Origin: Tipula vernalis
Taxonomy: Eukaryota > Arthropoda > Insecta > Diptera > Tipulidae
Direction: 5' to 3'
Assembly: GCA_958295665.1 (NCBI GenBank)
Contig: OY282558.1
Span: 189,833,586 to 189,897,585 of the forward strand
Length of the DNA stretch: 64,000 nt
Shown here: positions 10,690-22,640 of the stretch, one piece after another
Position numbering within the stretch: position 1 is the first letter of the stretch
How the letters are laid out: each line of letters starts with the position of its first letter
Notes under the pieces: model-generated
What the model was told of the DNA's origin: nothing
What the model saw: the letters and a program-made list of their open reading frames with translations, nothing else
Database searches by the model: none
Made by a program: the position numbers and the translations under genes

Positions 10690-11462
10690 TTCTTTTGGGG
10701 ATTCTAAAATGTTGAACAGGGCTTTTAATCGCCCACCTGATGTAGAAGGTATTTTAGACATAGAAAATGTACTAAATACAATACCTCTACTATAATTGGG
10801 ATTTTAATATTAACGTTCTGAAGGTTTGAAGGATGTCTCACTGAGTAGTAAGAATCAACCCATTTTACTGGCACTAGTTCTACGCAGCTTGATCTTATTA
10901 TTACCAATAAACCAGAGTAAATGATCCGTGTTAATCAAGTGAGCTTTCGGGCATAAGCAAACATGATTCGATTTTTTGTTATGAAATATTGCTTGTTCAA
11001 TATATGTATTATGGATGTTTTAAACTTAATAATTCTACAGAATTGTTTGCTGATGTCCAACAAACTAATTGGTCTTGTGTATGATTTACCAAATTTGAAT
11101 GATCAAATTAATTATTTGAGCAAGTGTCTACGTACCTTATACCATAATCATGTTCCACTAAGGAAAACCAACTCCAAATCAAAAAACTGACGAAGGCACT
11201 TCTCGAACGTGGAAAATCAACATGCCAAATGAATCAAAAGTTGACGTATAGAAAATTGAAGAAGAAAAAAGAATCAAAGTTGACGTATAGACAATTTGCA
11301 GAGATCCTAAACGCTCCTATTTTAATAACATGTTTCCACCTAAATTGCCACAGAAAACCATATGGAGAAATTTAGCTGATTTTGGAGTGGTTGTCTGTTT
11401 TTACTAATTGGGTGGGATGGTATTTATACTAAATTCGCAAAACTTATCCTACCTTGTATTAT
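10690..11462 (+). pseudogene. Jockey-type non-LTR endonuclease remnant (first part)
   Basis: The plus strand translates in shifting frames to an AP-endonuclease C-terminus: SSTQLDLIITNKPE near 10870-10916, then YDLPNLNDQINYLSKCLRTL and HNHVPLRKTNSKSK up to 11187. The linker that precedes the RT follows (for example KLPQKTIWRNLADFGVV at ~11345-11395). Several stops and frameshifts break it. The frame resumes at 14258 after a minus-strand insertion. Confidence 0.75.
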
Positions 11463-11472
11463 TGATCTATTT
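11463..11472. repeat. 10-bp target duplication, left copy
   Basis: TGATCTATTT here is repeated exactly at 14248-14257. It marks the insertion of the minus-strand non-LTR element between the two halves of the Jockey-type remnant. Confidence 0.85.
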
Positions 11473-14247
11473 TTTATTTTTTTTTATTTTTAAAAAGGGT
11501 GGGTGTTTGTTGCCCAGAGCACTGCGACCATTGAGGCCTATTGTGTGCATCCCTAGAGATTCCTACATGAAATGTAGGTCTATGTCCTTGATAAACGCCG
11601 CTACTTGATGCATATCTAGTGGGTGGGCGTTAGGCCACTGGATTATGTACGCATTGAGGAATCTGAATCTTTTTAGGTGTTCCGATGTCTCCTTACCGCA
11701 GTCACAGAATCTGCACTGGTCCGTAAGGGACCTTTTCATTTTATGTAGATGATCGTTAAAAGGGTCGTGCCCTGTTAAAAACCAGGTAAGGGATCTTAGG
11801 GATTGGCGGTTTATCCTCGGTGTCCCTCCCAGACGTATAATATTATAACTGAATAATTTCTTGGCCTGTCTTATCCCAATGGAGGACTCCCAGAGTAATT
11901 TCCTATAGTTCTGCTACCCATCTACCAAGTGGGTAAAAGTAGTACTAGGAGTGGGACCCAGGAAATCTCGGCTAGCTCCCATTTTTGAACATCGGTCTGC
12001 TGCCTCATTTCCTTTAATGGTGGAGTGGCCTGGAGACCACAAAAGGGTGACTTTGTTTGCTTTACACAGTTCTAATAAATTACAGTATCAGTTCCAGATC
12101 AATCCGATAGTTGGATCAATTCCTCCTTAAAATTTAATTTATGTAGGATACTGTTGTGTTCTGGCCTTATGGTTTTAATTTAGGCTATAATTTTTAGGCT
12201 CAGACCTCTTGAACAGGCTACTTTTTTAATGTGTAGGTGCAGTGGTGAGAGTCCCAGTGTTCTCTCAAGGGCAGCGTTGGACAAGTCCTCATTGCTCCAA
12301 TTGCACCCACACGGATTATTAACCTCTGGATCCTGTCCAGTATTCTCCGTGCATCAGCCTGATACGTCTTTGGCCACCACACAAACGTCGCATAAGAGAC
12401 CATGGGTTTTATGATAGCCCGGTAAAGCCAAACCAACATTTGTGGGCTCAGTGTCCCCACGTTTTGCCAATAATTCTTTGGCAGGTAAAGCAGGCCTTAT
12501 TCGCCTTGTTTGTAATATGATTTAAGTGGGGATTCCATGTTAATTTCTGATCAAGCACGACACCTAGATATTTAACCCCCGTCGACATCTGGAGAGTTAC
12601 CCCCCTCTCCTCCCACCTCCAGGAATATCGGCGGAAGGACAGTTTTCCTCCGGTTGGTAAAGATAGTGCCGTTGACCTTGTTAGGATTTACCGTAAGGCC
12701 CACCTCCCTGCACCAATCATTTACTACTTCTCGTCCGCATTGGTTATGTTCTAGAAGTCTAAATTTCTCAGTCTGGTAAGTAATTGATCCATCACGATCA
12801 GCTACAATAAGGGAGAGAGAACAACTTCCTGGGGGCAACCCCTGGGGGCCGCTATGGTGATGGTTTTGTCTCCAAAAGAAGCTGTAATCCTCCTGTTTTT
12901 TAGCATGTTTGTAATCCACGTTACGGTGGAGGGGTCTATATCGCTTGTTAGTGATTGTTCCTAAATTACCTCGAAACTAGTATTATCAAAAGCTCCCTGG
13001 ATATCAATGAAGGAGCATAGTAATAATTCTTTATTCCGGAGCGTATCTTCGATTTCGGATGTCAGCTCGTGTAAACCCGTTTCTGTTGATTTCCCTGCTT
13101 GGTAGGCGTGCTGTCTAGAGTCCAGAGGGTATCTTTGGAGAGTGTTGGTTCTGATACAAAGTCCCAAAATTATCTCCATGGTTTTCAGTAGAAAAGATGT
13201 GAGGTTAATAGATCAATAAGACCTAATCTCCACTGGGAATCTTTTTCCGCTTTTCGGATAAAAATCACCCGAACCTCCCACCAGCAGTTTGGAACATATT
13301 CCAAGCTGTAGCTGGCTCTGAAGAGTATAGTAAGGTAAGTCTGCAGGCCTTGTTGTAAATAGGCGGAGTATACGCAGTCCTCTCCTGGTGATTTGAAAGG
13401 GCCAAATGATTTGACTGCCCAGCTTATCCGTTCCGGCGTAAAAAACTGCCTCGCGAACTCGTGAGCCCCCTTTGGAATCAGTTACGGATGTACGCTACTT
13501 GCGTTGAATTCTTCCTGATCCCTCAGTAGTACACATTCTGCGAAGTGACCTCTCACTAGACATTCCATAGTCTCCTCCGTGGTTGTGGTTGTCTCTCCTT
13601 TTGGTTTGCTTACCGATCCCATGGGATTCCTGTGCTCCAAGGAGAGTGCCTTCTGGAGTCGACACGCCACAGGTAATTTGTCTATTTTCTTACAGAAGTC
13701 TCTCCAGCTTAGTCTTTTGCTCTGCCTAAGAGCTATGTTGTATTGGGTAAAGGAATTCTGATGGGTAGTCCAATCGTTTGTCCTCTTAGCCCTATTAAAA
13801 AGTTTACGGACATTTCGACTTATGTGTTCATAACATCCCTTGTGCCTCTTATACGCACCAGGGGTGAGCTTGAGTGGAAGGCATAAATTATTGCCTCTGT
13901 AACGTCATTTGCTATTCTGTCGAGGTCTTAGACAGAGTTTATCGTGGTCTGTATATCAGCTAAGTTATCCAAAAGTCTGTCTTTATACACTGGCCAGTTG
14001 ACGCGTTTTGGTATATTTACCATCAACTATTGTCTCGAAGGGATATTGATATCAAATCTGATGTACATTTGGTCTGAGAGGGAGACACATACCAGTCGAA
14101 AATTGCACTGGAAGCACCCATGTCAGACAGGGTAAGATCCAGTACCTCTCTCCTAACCGCATTCACGAAGGTCGCATCACTCCCTTTATTGTTTACTGGT
14201 AAGTTATTACTAAGACAGAATTAAAAAAGTTGCTCACCTCTTAAAAT
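11473..14247 (-). mobile_element. RNase H-bearing non-LTR retrotransposon, 5'-truncated
   Basis: It is flanked by the exact 10-bp repeat TGATCTATTT. Its left end on the plus strand is T-rich (11473-11491), which is the element's A-rich 3' tail, and its right end stops within the endonuclease. The domain order on the minus strand is endonuclease C-terminus, linker, RT, RNase H. The LOA/I-type group is likely from the RNase H and the HAYQAGKSTETGLH wording, but the clade is an inference. Confidence 0.85.
11530..14240 (-). pseudogene. Non-LTR pol remnant: endonuclease end, RT, RNase H
   Basis: Minus-strand pieces in order: endonuclease C-terminus (KGSDATFVNAVRREVLDLTL, ~14190-14130); linker (ACRLQKALSLEHRNPMGS, ~13670-13610); RT start (HAYQAGKSTETGLH, SFIDIQGAFDNTSFEVI, 13130-12961); RT end (VGLTVNPNKVNGTIFTNRR, ~12700-12640; LYRAIIKPMVSYATFVWWP, ~12430-12375); RNase H (VTLLWSPGHSTIKGNEAAD, ~12055-11995); and a C-terminal Cys motif (CRFCDCGKETSEHL, ~11715-11675). 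The catalytic YxDD block is absent between 12919 and 12780, where the frame is disturbed. There are many stops, so it is inactive. The enzyme would have primed reverse transcription at a nicked target. Confidence 0.8.
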
Positions 14248-14257
14248 GATCTATTTA
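14248..14257. repeat. 10-bp target duplication, right copy
   Basis: Exact copy of 11463-11472 (TGATCTATTT). The Jockey-type RT reading picks up directly after it. Confidence 0.85.
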
Positions 14258-14880
14258 CTCAATCCTTTAAGAATATTATAACAACATCTACTTTCCCTTG
14301 GGTTGGAAAGAGGCTAAAGTTATTCCAATCCCTAAAAAATACAAGATAGAATCAGTGCAGGTACTTAGACCATTTAGCCTTCTTCCATTTCTATTATAGG
14401 TTTTTGAGAAAAAAATTCAACAACAAATATCCATCTAGAGCTAAATAAATTTCTCAACATACACCAATCTGGCTTCCTTAAATGTCATTCAACGAATTCT
14501 GCACTTTTAAAAGTGCGATTTACTAAAGCATCTGGATAATAAAAAAGCTGGCGAACTCTTATTACTAGATTTCTCAAAGGCTCGACCCAAGCTGTTAACT
14601 TAATGCCGTCTTAAATACAATTTAAGTCTCAGGCTGTCTATTGGAATAATTCGTCCTCAATATCTTGTAAAGGTTCAATTCTCGGACCAATTCTCTTCTC
14701 ATTGTCCTTTGGTTTTACAAAATAGCAAAAATCATTTCTACTATATACATATATGCCGATGGTTTCCAAATTTACCAAGTGGCTGAACCTGGTACTATAA
14801 AATGATTAATGGTATCCAACTCAATATTGGAAAAACTCAAACTATGCTAGTGTATACCGTAAAGGAACTAATGTTGTAGG
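14258..14880 (+). pseudogene. Jockey-type RT remnant (second part)
   Basis: Plus-strand translation in changing frames gives RT blocks: KEAKVIPIPKK and LRPFSLLPF (14325-14400), a G-SILGPILFS block (~14670-14700) and YADGFQIYQVAEPGT (~14750-14790), where the usual DD pair of the FADDT box reads D-G. This continues the remnant that stops at 11462, so the two pieces are one older element split by the insertion. Stops and deletions are frequent. Confidence 0.75.
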
Positions 14881-15530
14881 GGCACTTTATCTTAAGAAAC
14901 GGGTTTGAACAGTTGACCAGAAACTAATTGATTTTGACTTGATTGAAATGTACGACCAAGTGTAAGCAAGATTCCCGAAATACGCCGGGTCCACCATAAT
15001 ATACCTTACATACAAAAAGAGCGAAGGACAAAATAAAGTTAATATTAGAGTCTCGACCCGATAGTTAGAAAATTTGTTCGTAATTTTATTTTTTTTTTGT
15101 TTATGACAAATTATTAAAGCACTCACAAGACATACATTCCCCCTTAGAGCCGCATGTTGTGAAAGCTGTCAGAAACTTAATTAATCTTTTTTTTTTTATC
15201 TCCACTATTTTTTCCACCGGCGGTTGAGAGAGGGGCGAAATTTTATTCCCATCACAGTCACGTCCTCATGCGGTCATGCAAGATTGTACTAATCATAACA
15301 AATGTTGTTTGACGTTGTTGTGGAAGTTGTTGCGTTTTTTTTTCTCCTTCTTTCCTCCTTTTTTTCGTCTACTCGCGCCCCAGTTGATCTAAAATTACTT
15401 CTCATATACTAATAGGCAATATCATTAATATACACTATCTTGGGTCACCTCACAGTTCACATTAAGAATTTTACTACTGATTCCACCAACCGAGACATGT
15501 TGTCGATTCTTCAAGCATGTAAATGATATT
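14881..15530. other. No recognised feature
   Basis: Mixed sequence with T-rich runs. A minus-strand open frame (15126-14887, 79 codons) resembles nothing known. It probably holds the tail of the Jockey remnant and unrelated flank. Confidence 0.4.
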
Positions 15531-15995
15531 CCACGAAATCCATAAAAGCCTAAAATCATTCCATGGAATTTACTAGAAACGAAATTTATAATTTTTCACT
15601 CACCGCATAGAACTCCCTTTAATGTAACTTTTATAATAAATAACTTTTATAATAAATGATATCGATGTTGATCGAGTTGAAAATTTCAAGTACTTAGGAT
15701 TCCCGAATGTCTTGGGATGTTCATATTATAAACGTTGTATTTAGTAAAATGGCTCCCTTGGATGGACTATCCCTTAACTTCCCCCCTAACCACTCGCATT
15801 TTGCGTTTATACATCCCCGAATCCTCTGTGGGATTGCTCTATATGGAACTGCTAGCCACACTAGATTAAAAAAATTTCAGATATCTTCACGATTTTCCAC
15901 GTTTGGTTTATTTGCATATCACCAAGAATCAATCTGTGTATCTGTACAAAACATTGAATGTACCTTCTGTCCTCTCTAATATGAAATGAAATTAT
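15531..15995 (+). pseudogene. Non-LTR RT C-terminal fragment (copy A)
   Basis: This stretch parallels 18280-18775 base by base in many places: the FKYLG start, the MAPLDGL / MAPLFGL stretch, AFIHPR, the lysine-rich KKFQ region and the TTGAATGTA-CTTCTGT-CTCTCTAA tail. It is the C-terminal part of the same non-LTR family as the larger remnant at 17.7-19 kb and lacks the catalytic region. Frame breaks occur near 15710 and 15860. Confidence 0.65.
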
Positions 15996-16309
15996 TTCGA
16001 TCTAAAATGACCAAAATATTGAAATAATGTCAAAAATGAGCAAAAATTAGGTTAGTTAAAAACCACTTTTCTTGACGTTTTCAAAGTCCCTGAGCCTGAA
16101 AAAGGAAACAAAAAAATGTCCGTCTGGATGTCAGTACCCTTGGTACCTCTAGCACGGCTTGCCCGATTTCGATTTTTTTCGCCAATCAGTTTCTATGACC
16201 AAGGCGGAGATTTCAAAAGCTTTTGGAACCTGGTCGAAAGTGTCGGGTACCTGCCATACAAATTGACCCAAAATACCTGATTATATAAATATTAACCATT
16301 TTTTTGTAC

Positions 16310-16860
16310 ATGCTGTTTTAAATATTGAGTTGGGTACAGTACAGGTTTTACACTTCAAATTGAAATATTTACATTTCAATTGAACCTTTATGTGTATGGT
16401 TAATTAGGTTGTAATTATACATTTTTTTAACCGATTTTAGTGTAATTTGACATCCGCGATGGAAATGGGATTCTAAAATAATTTTTGGATGAAGTTCTGG
16501 AATATTGCAAATTATGATGGAACTTGCCTATTCCTCTGCGCTGGAAATGGGATTCTAAAATGATTCTTGGATAAAATATTGGGATATGGCCTTGAGGATT
16601 CTTTGAGGCAGCGTAAACATCTATTTCAATTGCTAACGATCGAGATTATCTCCGTAATAATATTCAAGTTCGGTATATTTCAGAGCGGTATATTTGGCCA
16701 TCTTTAAAAAATATATAGTGTGTGGCAGACACGCGCAGGAGAATTGAAACTACTAACGGTAGTGTAGAGTCTCTGAATTAGAAGTATCATTTTAGAATCT
16801 CCTTTCCATCGCAAATCTCTAATTTCATCATAATCGCTTAAAGAATAGCCAAGTTTCATC
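16310..16860. repeat. Dispersed repeat family, copy 1
   Basis: It contains GACATCCGCGATGGAAATGG followed by GATTCTAAAAT; the GAAATGGGATTCTAAAAT core recurs ~100 bp later. The same words occur in reverse complement at about 29690-29990. No coding signal. It is probably a non-autonomous or 3' UTR-type repeat with internal duplications. Confidence 0.55.
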
Positions 16861-17028
16861 CTAATTGTCCATATTCCAGAGACTCATCTAAAATAATGAT
16901 GATAATTTGGTCATAATATTACTTCGTTTCAAACAAGCTCGTTCAAGGGTATTTTCTGCAATCACTGGCATCGGAATAATGAATTATAGTTTCATTTTTG
17001 GGGTAAGCTTGAATCGTTTGACGAGCTT

Positions 17029-17600
17029 TTATGTTGAACCGGCGTTTTGTCTGTTTTGTCTTCGAATTTTTATCCAACAACTTCTTTTTTCAGTCAAAGC
17101 CCACGGCTGACTGAACAGACCACATGCCTTAAATCTATTTGCAATTATTTGTGGGGTAATGCAATTATTAAAAGCTTCTAGTAGCAAAGGTGCAAACTTG
17201 TCTCGTGTAAATGAAGCACCCGAATTTTCTTTACTCCGGATTTCTTCTGCCACTAAATATGCACATCACGGTTAAATTTGATTTCGCGGCTCCTCGATCA
17301 ATTTCATAGATATTTCGGACTCTTTCGCAGCCAGCACACCTGTTTCGTCACCGTTATATACCCTTTCTGGTGATTACATTATGTTTAAATTATTGCTGTC
17401 ATTTAAATATCGATTAACTGAAACCAGCGCTTAATGTCGCTAGCACTTACTCTGGTACTCGCTGTTGACACTTGATCTGGAACTCTAATTGCCACATTCG
17501 GATTACGTTCTATAAAGCTGTTAAACCATCCTCTTCCAGGTGCATTGTTTTTGAAATTTTTTCTTTGCGCAATCAAAAACGTCTTCTTGCTTTTTCGGAA
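17029..17600 (-). pseudogene. Pogo/Tigger-like transposase remnant, core deleted
   Basis: On the minus strand, 17600-17400 reads GRGWFNSFIERNPNVAIRVP and STRVSASDIKRWF, the CENP-B-type HTH and following linker of pogo-like transposases. Then comes ERVYNGDETGV (~17360-17330) with the first catalytic aspartate region and, after a frameshift, RGAAKSNLTVM. From 17253 to 17029 the C-terminal part follows directly (FAPLLLEAFNNCITPQII, FKACGLF). The usual catalytic core between these blocks is missing, so an internal deletion of a few hundred bases is likely. No terminal repeats were found. Confidence 0.75.
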
Positions 17601-17689
17601 ACCGATGATGATATATGATGTATATAATACAAAAGAGAGTGATAAATACTTACTAGCGTGATGGTGTCAAATATCGTATCAAAAAGCCT

Positions 17690-18985
17690 GGGTTTCAATA
17701 GCTATAGCATTTAGATGCTATATCCAAATTTTCTAGAAATTGCTAAAGTAATGCCGATCTTTAAAAGTGGTGATAAAAGCCTTATTTCTAACGAAAGGCC
17801 CATTTCAACTTTATCTGTTATATTTGATAAAATCATTGAAAAAATAAGGACTTTATTAAATAGTTCGAATTTTTTTTTATGCATAGTAATATGGATTTAG
17901 GGAAGGTAGATGTAATGTGTAATGCTTTTAATCGGAAGGAATACGTACGTTGATCGGAAGGGAGCACTGTTTCTTGATCTTAAGAAAGCGTTTGACACGC
18001 AGTTGACCACCAGTCACTTCACGACAACAATACGTGGCAATTTATGGGATCAGTAGTAGTATCCTTAATGTGAATTGTGGGGTTCCCCAAGGTAGCGTAT
18101 TAGGGCCATTATTATTCCCGATATTCATTAACGATATTTCATATTTGTCCTTGGTTGGACATATTAGTATTTTTGCAGATGATACTGTAGTAATCTATGA
18201 AATAAAAGATCCTTCTACCATAATTAGTAACAAGGAACATTACATGAAAATTTTTCTTGAATACTTGAACTATAATATTGTATGATATCGTTGAATTTAC
18301 CAAAAACGAAATTTATGATTACCACTTAATATAACATCTTTTATAATCAATAATATCGTATTTGATCGAGTTTAAAATTTGAAATATTTAGGAGTCAAGT
18401 TTGATTCCCGTATGTCATGGGAAGATCATATTACAACGGTTTGCAGTAAAATGGCTCCTTTATTTGGACTGGTAAGAAGACTTTCATGTTGTGTGACTAA
18501 TTATATCTTGATATTAATGCATTTTGCCTTTATTCATCCCCGTATGTTTATGGAAATGCTAGCTACAGTAAGCTAAAAAAAATTCACATCTTGGAAAGCA
18601 AAAGTTTGAAAGCTATTTCGAAATTACCTTCACGATTTTCTACGTTGGAGTTTCCAAATGCATGTTGCCCGTAAGTGCATTACATGATTACCAAGTGTCA
18701 ATACCATATATATACGTATGTGTATGTATAAATGTTGAATGTATCTTCTGTTCTCTCTAACTTAGAATTTCATTGTTATAATCACAATTATCACACCAGA
18801 TTTGCCAATGGCTTATTTTGCTGTTTTATCACTAAAGAATTCGGACGAAAATCAATTACATATTATAGGCCATCCTATATACCATAAACTACCAGAATTT
18901 ATCAAAAATTTAGTGAATTTTCATCATTTTAAGAAAGATCTGAAATTGTATCAAACACTTATAAAAAATTATATTAACTAAATTT
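17690..18985 (+). pseudogene. Non-LTR reverse transcriptase remnant (copy B)
   Basis: Plus-strand blocks: AKVMPIFKSGDK and ERPISTLSVIFDKIIEKI (17740-17850), LDLKKAFDT (~17970-18000), GVPQGSVLGPLLFPIFINDI (18079-18138), the catalytic FADDTVVIYE (18173-18202), KYLGVKFDSRMSWEDHI (~18382-18432) and an ending near HHFKKDLKLYQTLIKNYIN (~18922-18980). It is a CR1/Jockey-like RT with the FADD motif kept, but stops at 17900, 17920 and 18285 and several frameshifts break it. Its C-terminal part is duplicated at 15531-15995. Confidence 0.8.
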
Positions 18986-19048
18986 TAGTATTGATTACTT
19001 ATTGCTAAATGTACCACGTTTTTTTGTATAATGTTGATTTCCTTAAAT

Positions 19049-21265
19049 GAAATATGAATTTTTAAGGTCAGAATTCGATATGTTACATTAGAATTCAATA
19101 TCACATTGAATTCGACATGTCAAGTCAGAATTTTAGAGGTCAGATCAGCATTTTAATTTTCGGGTGTCAGAATTCTGCATATGGCGTCAAAATTTGACGT
19201 CAGAATTCGTTTTGTCATGTCAAAATATAAATTTTAAATGTAAGAATATTCAAAATTCGTTAAATCAAGTCAGAATTCGATATGCCATGTACGAATTTAA
19301 ATTTTTAACTCAGAATTCGGTATATAAGGTCAGAATTCGATGTATCATGATAGGTCTCGCCAGATTTTCATAAATCGTCTCACGACTTCAGAATTCGATA
19401 CATAATCTCAAAATTCGATACTTCGTGTCTGTCAGAATTTGAGTTATATGTATATATATATATATCAGAATCAGATAAGTCAAGTTGAAAATTTGATTTT
19501 TAAGTTAAAATTCAACATGTCAGATCAGAACTCGATTTATCATGTCAGAATTCGATGTAGCCTGCCAGAATTCGAAACGTTTTGTCAGCATTTTATATAT
19601 CACCTCACGACTTATGAATTCGACATATCATCTCGAAATTCGAAAAGTCATATCCGAATTTGAGTTTCTGATGCCTGAATTCGAAATATCGTATCAACAT
19701 TTGATTCGAGTATGTTTTGTCAGAATATTAATTCTTGAGGTTAGAATACGATATTTTACGTCAGAATTCGCTAAATCATATCAAAATCAGATAAATCATT
19801 TCAGAATTCAATGTGTCCTATTCAAATTCTATTTATTATAGACAAATTTCAGAATTAGAGTTTTTGCGGTCAAATTTCGATATATCATGTCAGAATTCGA
19901 TGTCAAATTATATTTTGAATTTTTGATGGTTTTTGCGGTCAAATTTCGATATTTCATGTCAGAATTCGATGTCAAATTATATTTTGAATTTTTGATGTCA
20001 GGTTTCGATATCTCATCTCAAAATTCGATTTGTTTTGAATTTTAAAAAATACGGTATGTAATGTCAGAAGTAGATAGAAAATGTCAGAATTTGTATTTAT
20101 ATTGTCAGTATTCTGTACCTTCCTTACATTCTCTAACTTATCTTCGATATATCATGCCAGAACTTGACATGTCATGCCAAATTGAATTTTTGACGATAGA
20201 ATTTAGATTTATGATGCCAAAATTCGATAGTTTAGCAGTTTTTAAATAAATCGTTTAAAACAATGTCAGAATTTGAATTTTTGATGTCTAACTTTGATAT
20301 TTCAGAATTCCAAAAATAATGGCAGAATTCGATATTTTTGGCTAGAATTTGAATTTATGTTTAACACGTCATAATTCGATGTAATAATTCGATACATGAT
20401 TTTATAAATTCAATGCCAATTCAGAATTTGAATTTATATATATTATGCCAGAATTCGATAATTCATGCCAGAATTCGATAACTCGTGCCAAATTCTTCTC
20501 TTTTGAGTTTTTGGTGTCAAAACTTTGCATATGAAGTTAGAATTCGATATGTCATGTTGAATAATGTCTGAATTTGATATTTTATGGCAAAATCGGTAAA
20601 ATCATGTCAGAATTTGATTTTCGTTGTGCGATAAATCATGTCAGAATTCAACATCTCATGCTAAAACTCAACAATAAAAAAACGTCAGAATGCCATATGT
20701 CATATCAGGATTTGAATTTTTGGTGCCAGAATTCTTCTTATCAGAGTTCCACAAATGACAATGATAATAATGTTTATGATGATAAATTTTTCATTAAAAG
20801 AACAAGTAACCCATAGTAAATTATGTTAAGATGAAAAGGAATGAAAATACTTTTTTTCGCAAATTAAGGGCTGGTCTTAACTCCTAAAATAGGCTTGGAT
20901 GCAGATTAATAAAATGCTTTCGTTAATGTTATACAGAGTACTACAACTAAGAATAGTTTTTAAAATTTTTTGAAATTTGACAGTTCAAAAGATTCCCTTA
21001 TTAGATCAGAATTATAAGAATTTTAATTTTTAACTCGGAATTCGATATATCGGGAGAAAATTCGATTTTTCATGTCAGAATTCGAAATGTCATGCCGGAA
21101 TTCCAGAGATATTTTCTGATTTAAAGATTTCGTTTCATAATAAGAATTTATGATATCCGAATTCCATGTATCGTGTAGGAATTCGGTAGGTCATGACAGG
21201 TCAGCATTTGATATGCTTTGTCAGAATTTGAATTTTTGAGGTTAGAATTTGCAGAATTCAAATTC
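19049..21265. repeat. Degenerate ~20-bp minisatellite (left block)
   Basis: More than 2.2 kb is made of diverged copies of a ~20-bp unit around TGTCAGAATTCGATATNTCA, alternating with GTCAGAATTTGAATTTTTGA variants. Units differ by substitutions and short indels. A longer copy event is visible: a ~71-bp block at 19859-19929 is repeated in tandem directly after. Because most units keep a reading frame for some distance, short M-S-E-F open frames arise; I do not regard them as genes. The array resumes at 29025 beyond the BEL insertion. Confidence 0.85.
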
Positions 21266-21270
21266 TATAC
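21266..21270. repeat. 5-bp target duplication of BEL element, left
   Basis: TATAC directly before the left LTR, repeated at 29020-29024 directly after the right LTR. Confidence 0.9.
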
Positions 21271-22145
21271 TGTTCGATAGCAACAAATAATCATATATAG
21301 GTAACATAAAAACACCCTGTCAAGAATACACATTCAGCTTCACTCAAGTTAAACTCATTTATTAAATCAATTTTTACACTATTTAACGCGCTATTAAAAA
21401 TGATTCACTGGTTTCACAACCCAATAAATAAGAGATCCAATCATGTTGGCTATCCAACTATCCATTCCGAATCGGAAATATGTAGCGCGCTGAAATAATG
21501 TGATGCATCTGAAAGGAAGGAAAATTTATCATTCATCTTATTTATAAACAAATAATTTATACTTATCTTGTTGTAAACTTTATGTAAACCAATTATATGA
21601 TATTCATTTCGTGAAGCTGTAATAAAATTATATTTAATTAAATGTAATAATTTAAGAACAAATGTAAACAAAAGTACCTTGGTTGTGTAAATATTTTCTT
21701 ATTTTGACATATTATGTAAACAAAATTTATGTTGTGCTGTAACTATCACCAATATTTGTACTAGATTTTTAGAATAGTAGCTCAATTTTATATGAAAGAG
21801 ATAAATACATTGCAAGGAAAGAGAGTAATATAATTGTTAAAACACGATGTTATGTACAAAAGGAACGAAAAAAGTAAAAGTTGAGGCTGTCGTGAAGAGT
21901 TTTTATGTGCACACACAACCAAGAGTCGCCATTAAATTATTAGTAAATGTGATAATTGAATAAAATAAATTCTCGTTAAATTCTAAATTAAATCAAAAAA
22001 TATTAAAAATAAATCAAATAAAGTTTGTCGTTTGAAATTATTTATGTAATTACGTTTTATTTGAATTTGTTTCATTTTATTAAAACGCGGTGAAAAGAAT
22101 ACAGTCCACTCAAAAGTTAATTGGTAACTTGGTTGTGCTCGCACA
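21271..22145 (+). repeat. BEL left LTR
   Basis: 875 bp, from TGTTCGATAGC to GCTCGCACA, with TG...CA ends. It appears identical to the right LTR across the parts I compared, which suggests a recent insertion. A short minus-strand open frame (21671-21450) is repeated in both LTRs and is not a gene. Confidence 0.95.
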
Positions 22146-22170
22146 TAATTTTGGTCCTTCGAGCCGGATT
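22146..22170 (+). promoter_or_regulatory. BEL primer binding site region
   Basis: Directly after the left LTR comes TAATTT, then TGGTCCTTCGAGCCGG. A TGG-start sequence this close to the LTR is the expected tRNA primer site. I do not assign the tRNA. Confidence 0.6.
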
Positions 22171-22359
22171 TGCGGTACTACTAAAACGAGCGAAGTGAAA
22201 TATGCGGCATTCTCAACAGAGTGAACCCAAAATTTACAGTAATTGCGTATATGCATAATCATTCATTAAACAACACGAGGTGACGCCATTGTTTTTCGAA
22301 GACGATAAGACGCCATTTTCGTGAATATCATTCAAGCGAAGGAAGATATCATCAATATA

Positions 22360-22640
22360 TTGAGTTTGAATTCCGGGTGTGAATATCGGAATTTGAACTC
22401 CAGCGAGGGAGTGTCATTTACAGTGAATTTTCGGAATTTGAATTCCAGTGAGGTGACATTATTCAGTTTGAATTCCGGGTGGGAAACTCGGAATTTAAAT
22501 TCCAGCGAGGGAGTGACATACATAGTGGATTTTGGTAATTGGATTCCAGTGAGAAGGTATTATTATTGAGTTTGAATTCCGGGTGTGAATCTCAGAATTT
22601 GAACTCCAGCGAGGGAGTGGCATATCCAGTGATTAAAATT
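22360..22640 (+). repeat. Tandem ~103-bp repeats in the BEL leader
   Basis: Starting at 22362, 22464 and 22568 the motif GAGTTTGAATTCCGGGTG recurs, followed each time by CGGAATTTGAA-CTCCAGCGAGG-type sequence; about 2.6 copies. Each unit itself holds two related halves. The repeats lie in the untranslated leader ahead of gag. Confidence 0.8.

Noticed and set aside
19164..20816. Several 60-100 codon plus-strand open frames (MSEF-type)
   Set aside because: They are translations of the GTCAGAATTCGAT minisatellite, with repeated S-E-F and Q-N words and no protein resemblance.
19049..21265. CRISPR-like array of short direct repeats
   Set aside because: There are no conserved-repeat/unique-spacer blocks; units are contiguous and diverged, and the genome is eukaryotic.
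21450..21671. 73-codon minus-strand frame, repeated at 28324-28545
   Set aside because: Identical because it lies in both BEL LTRs; no sign of a protein.
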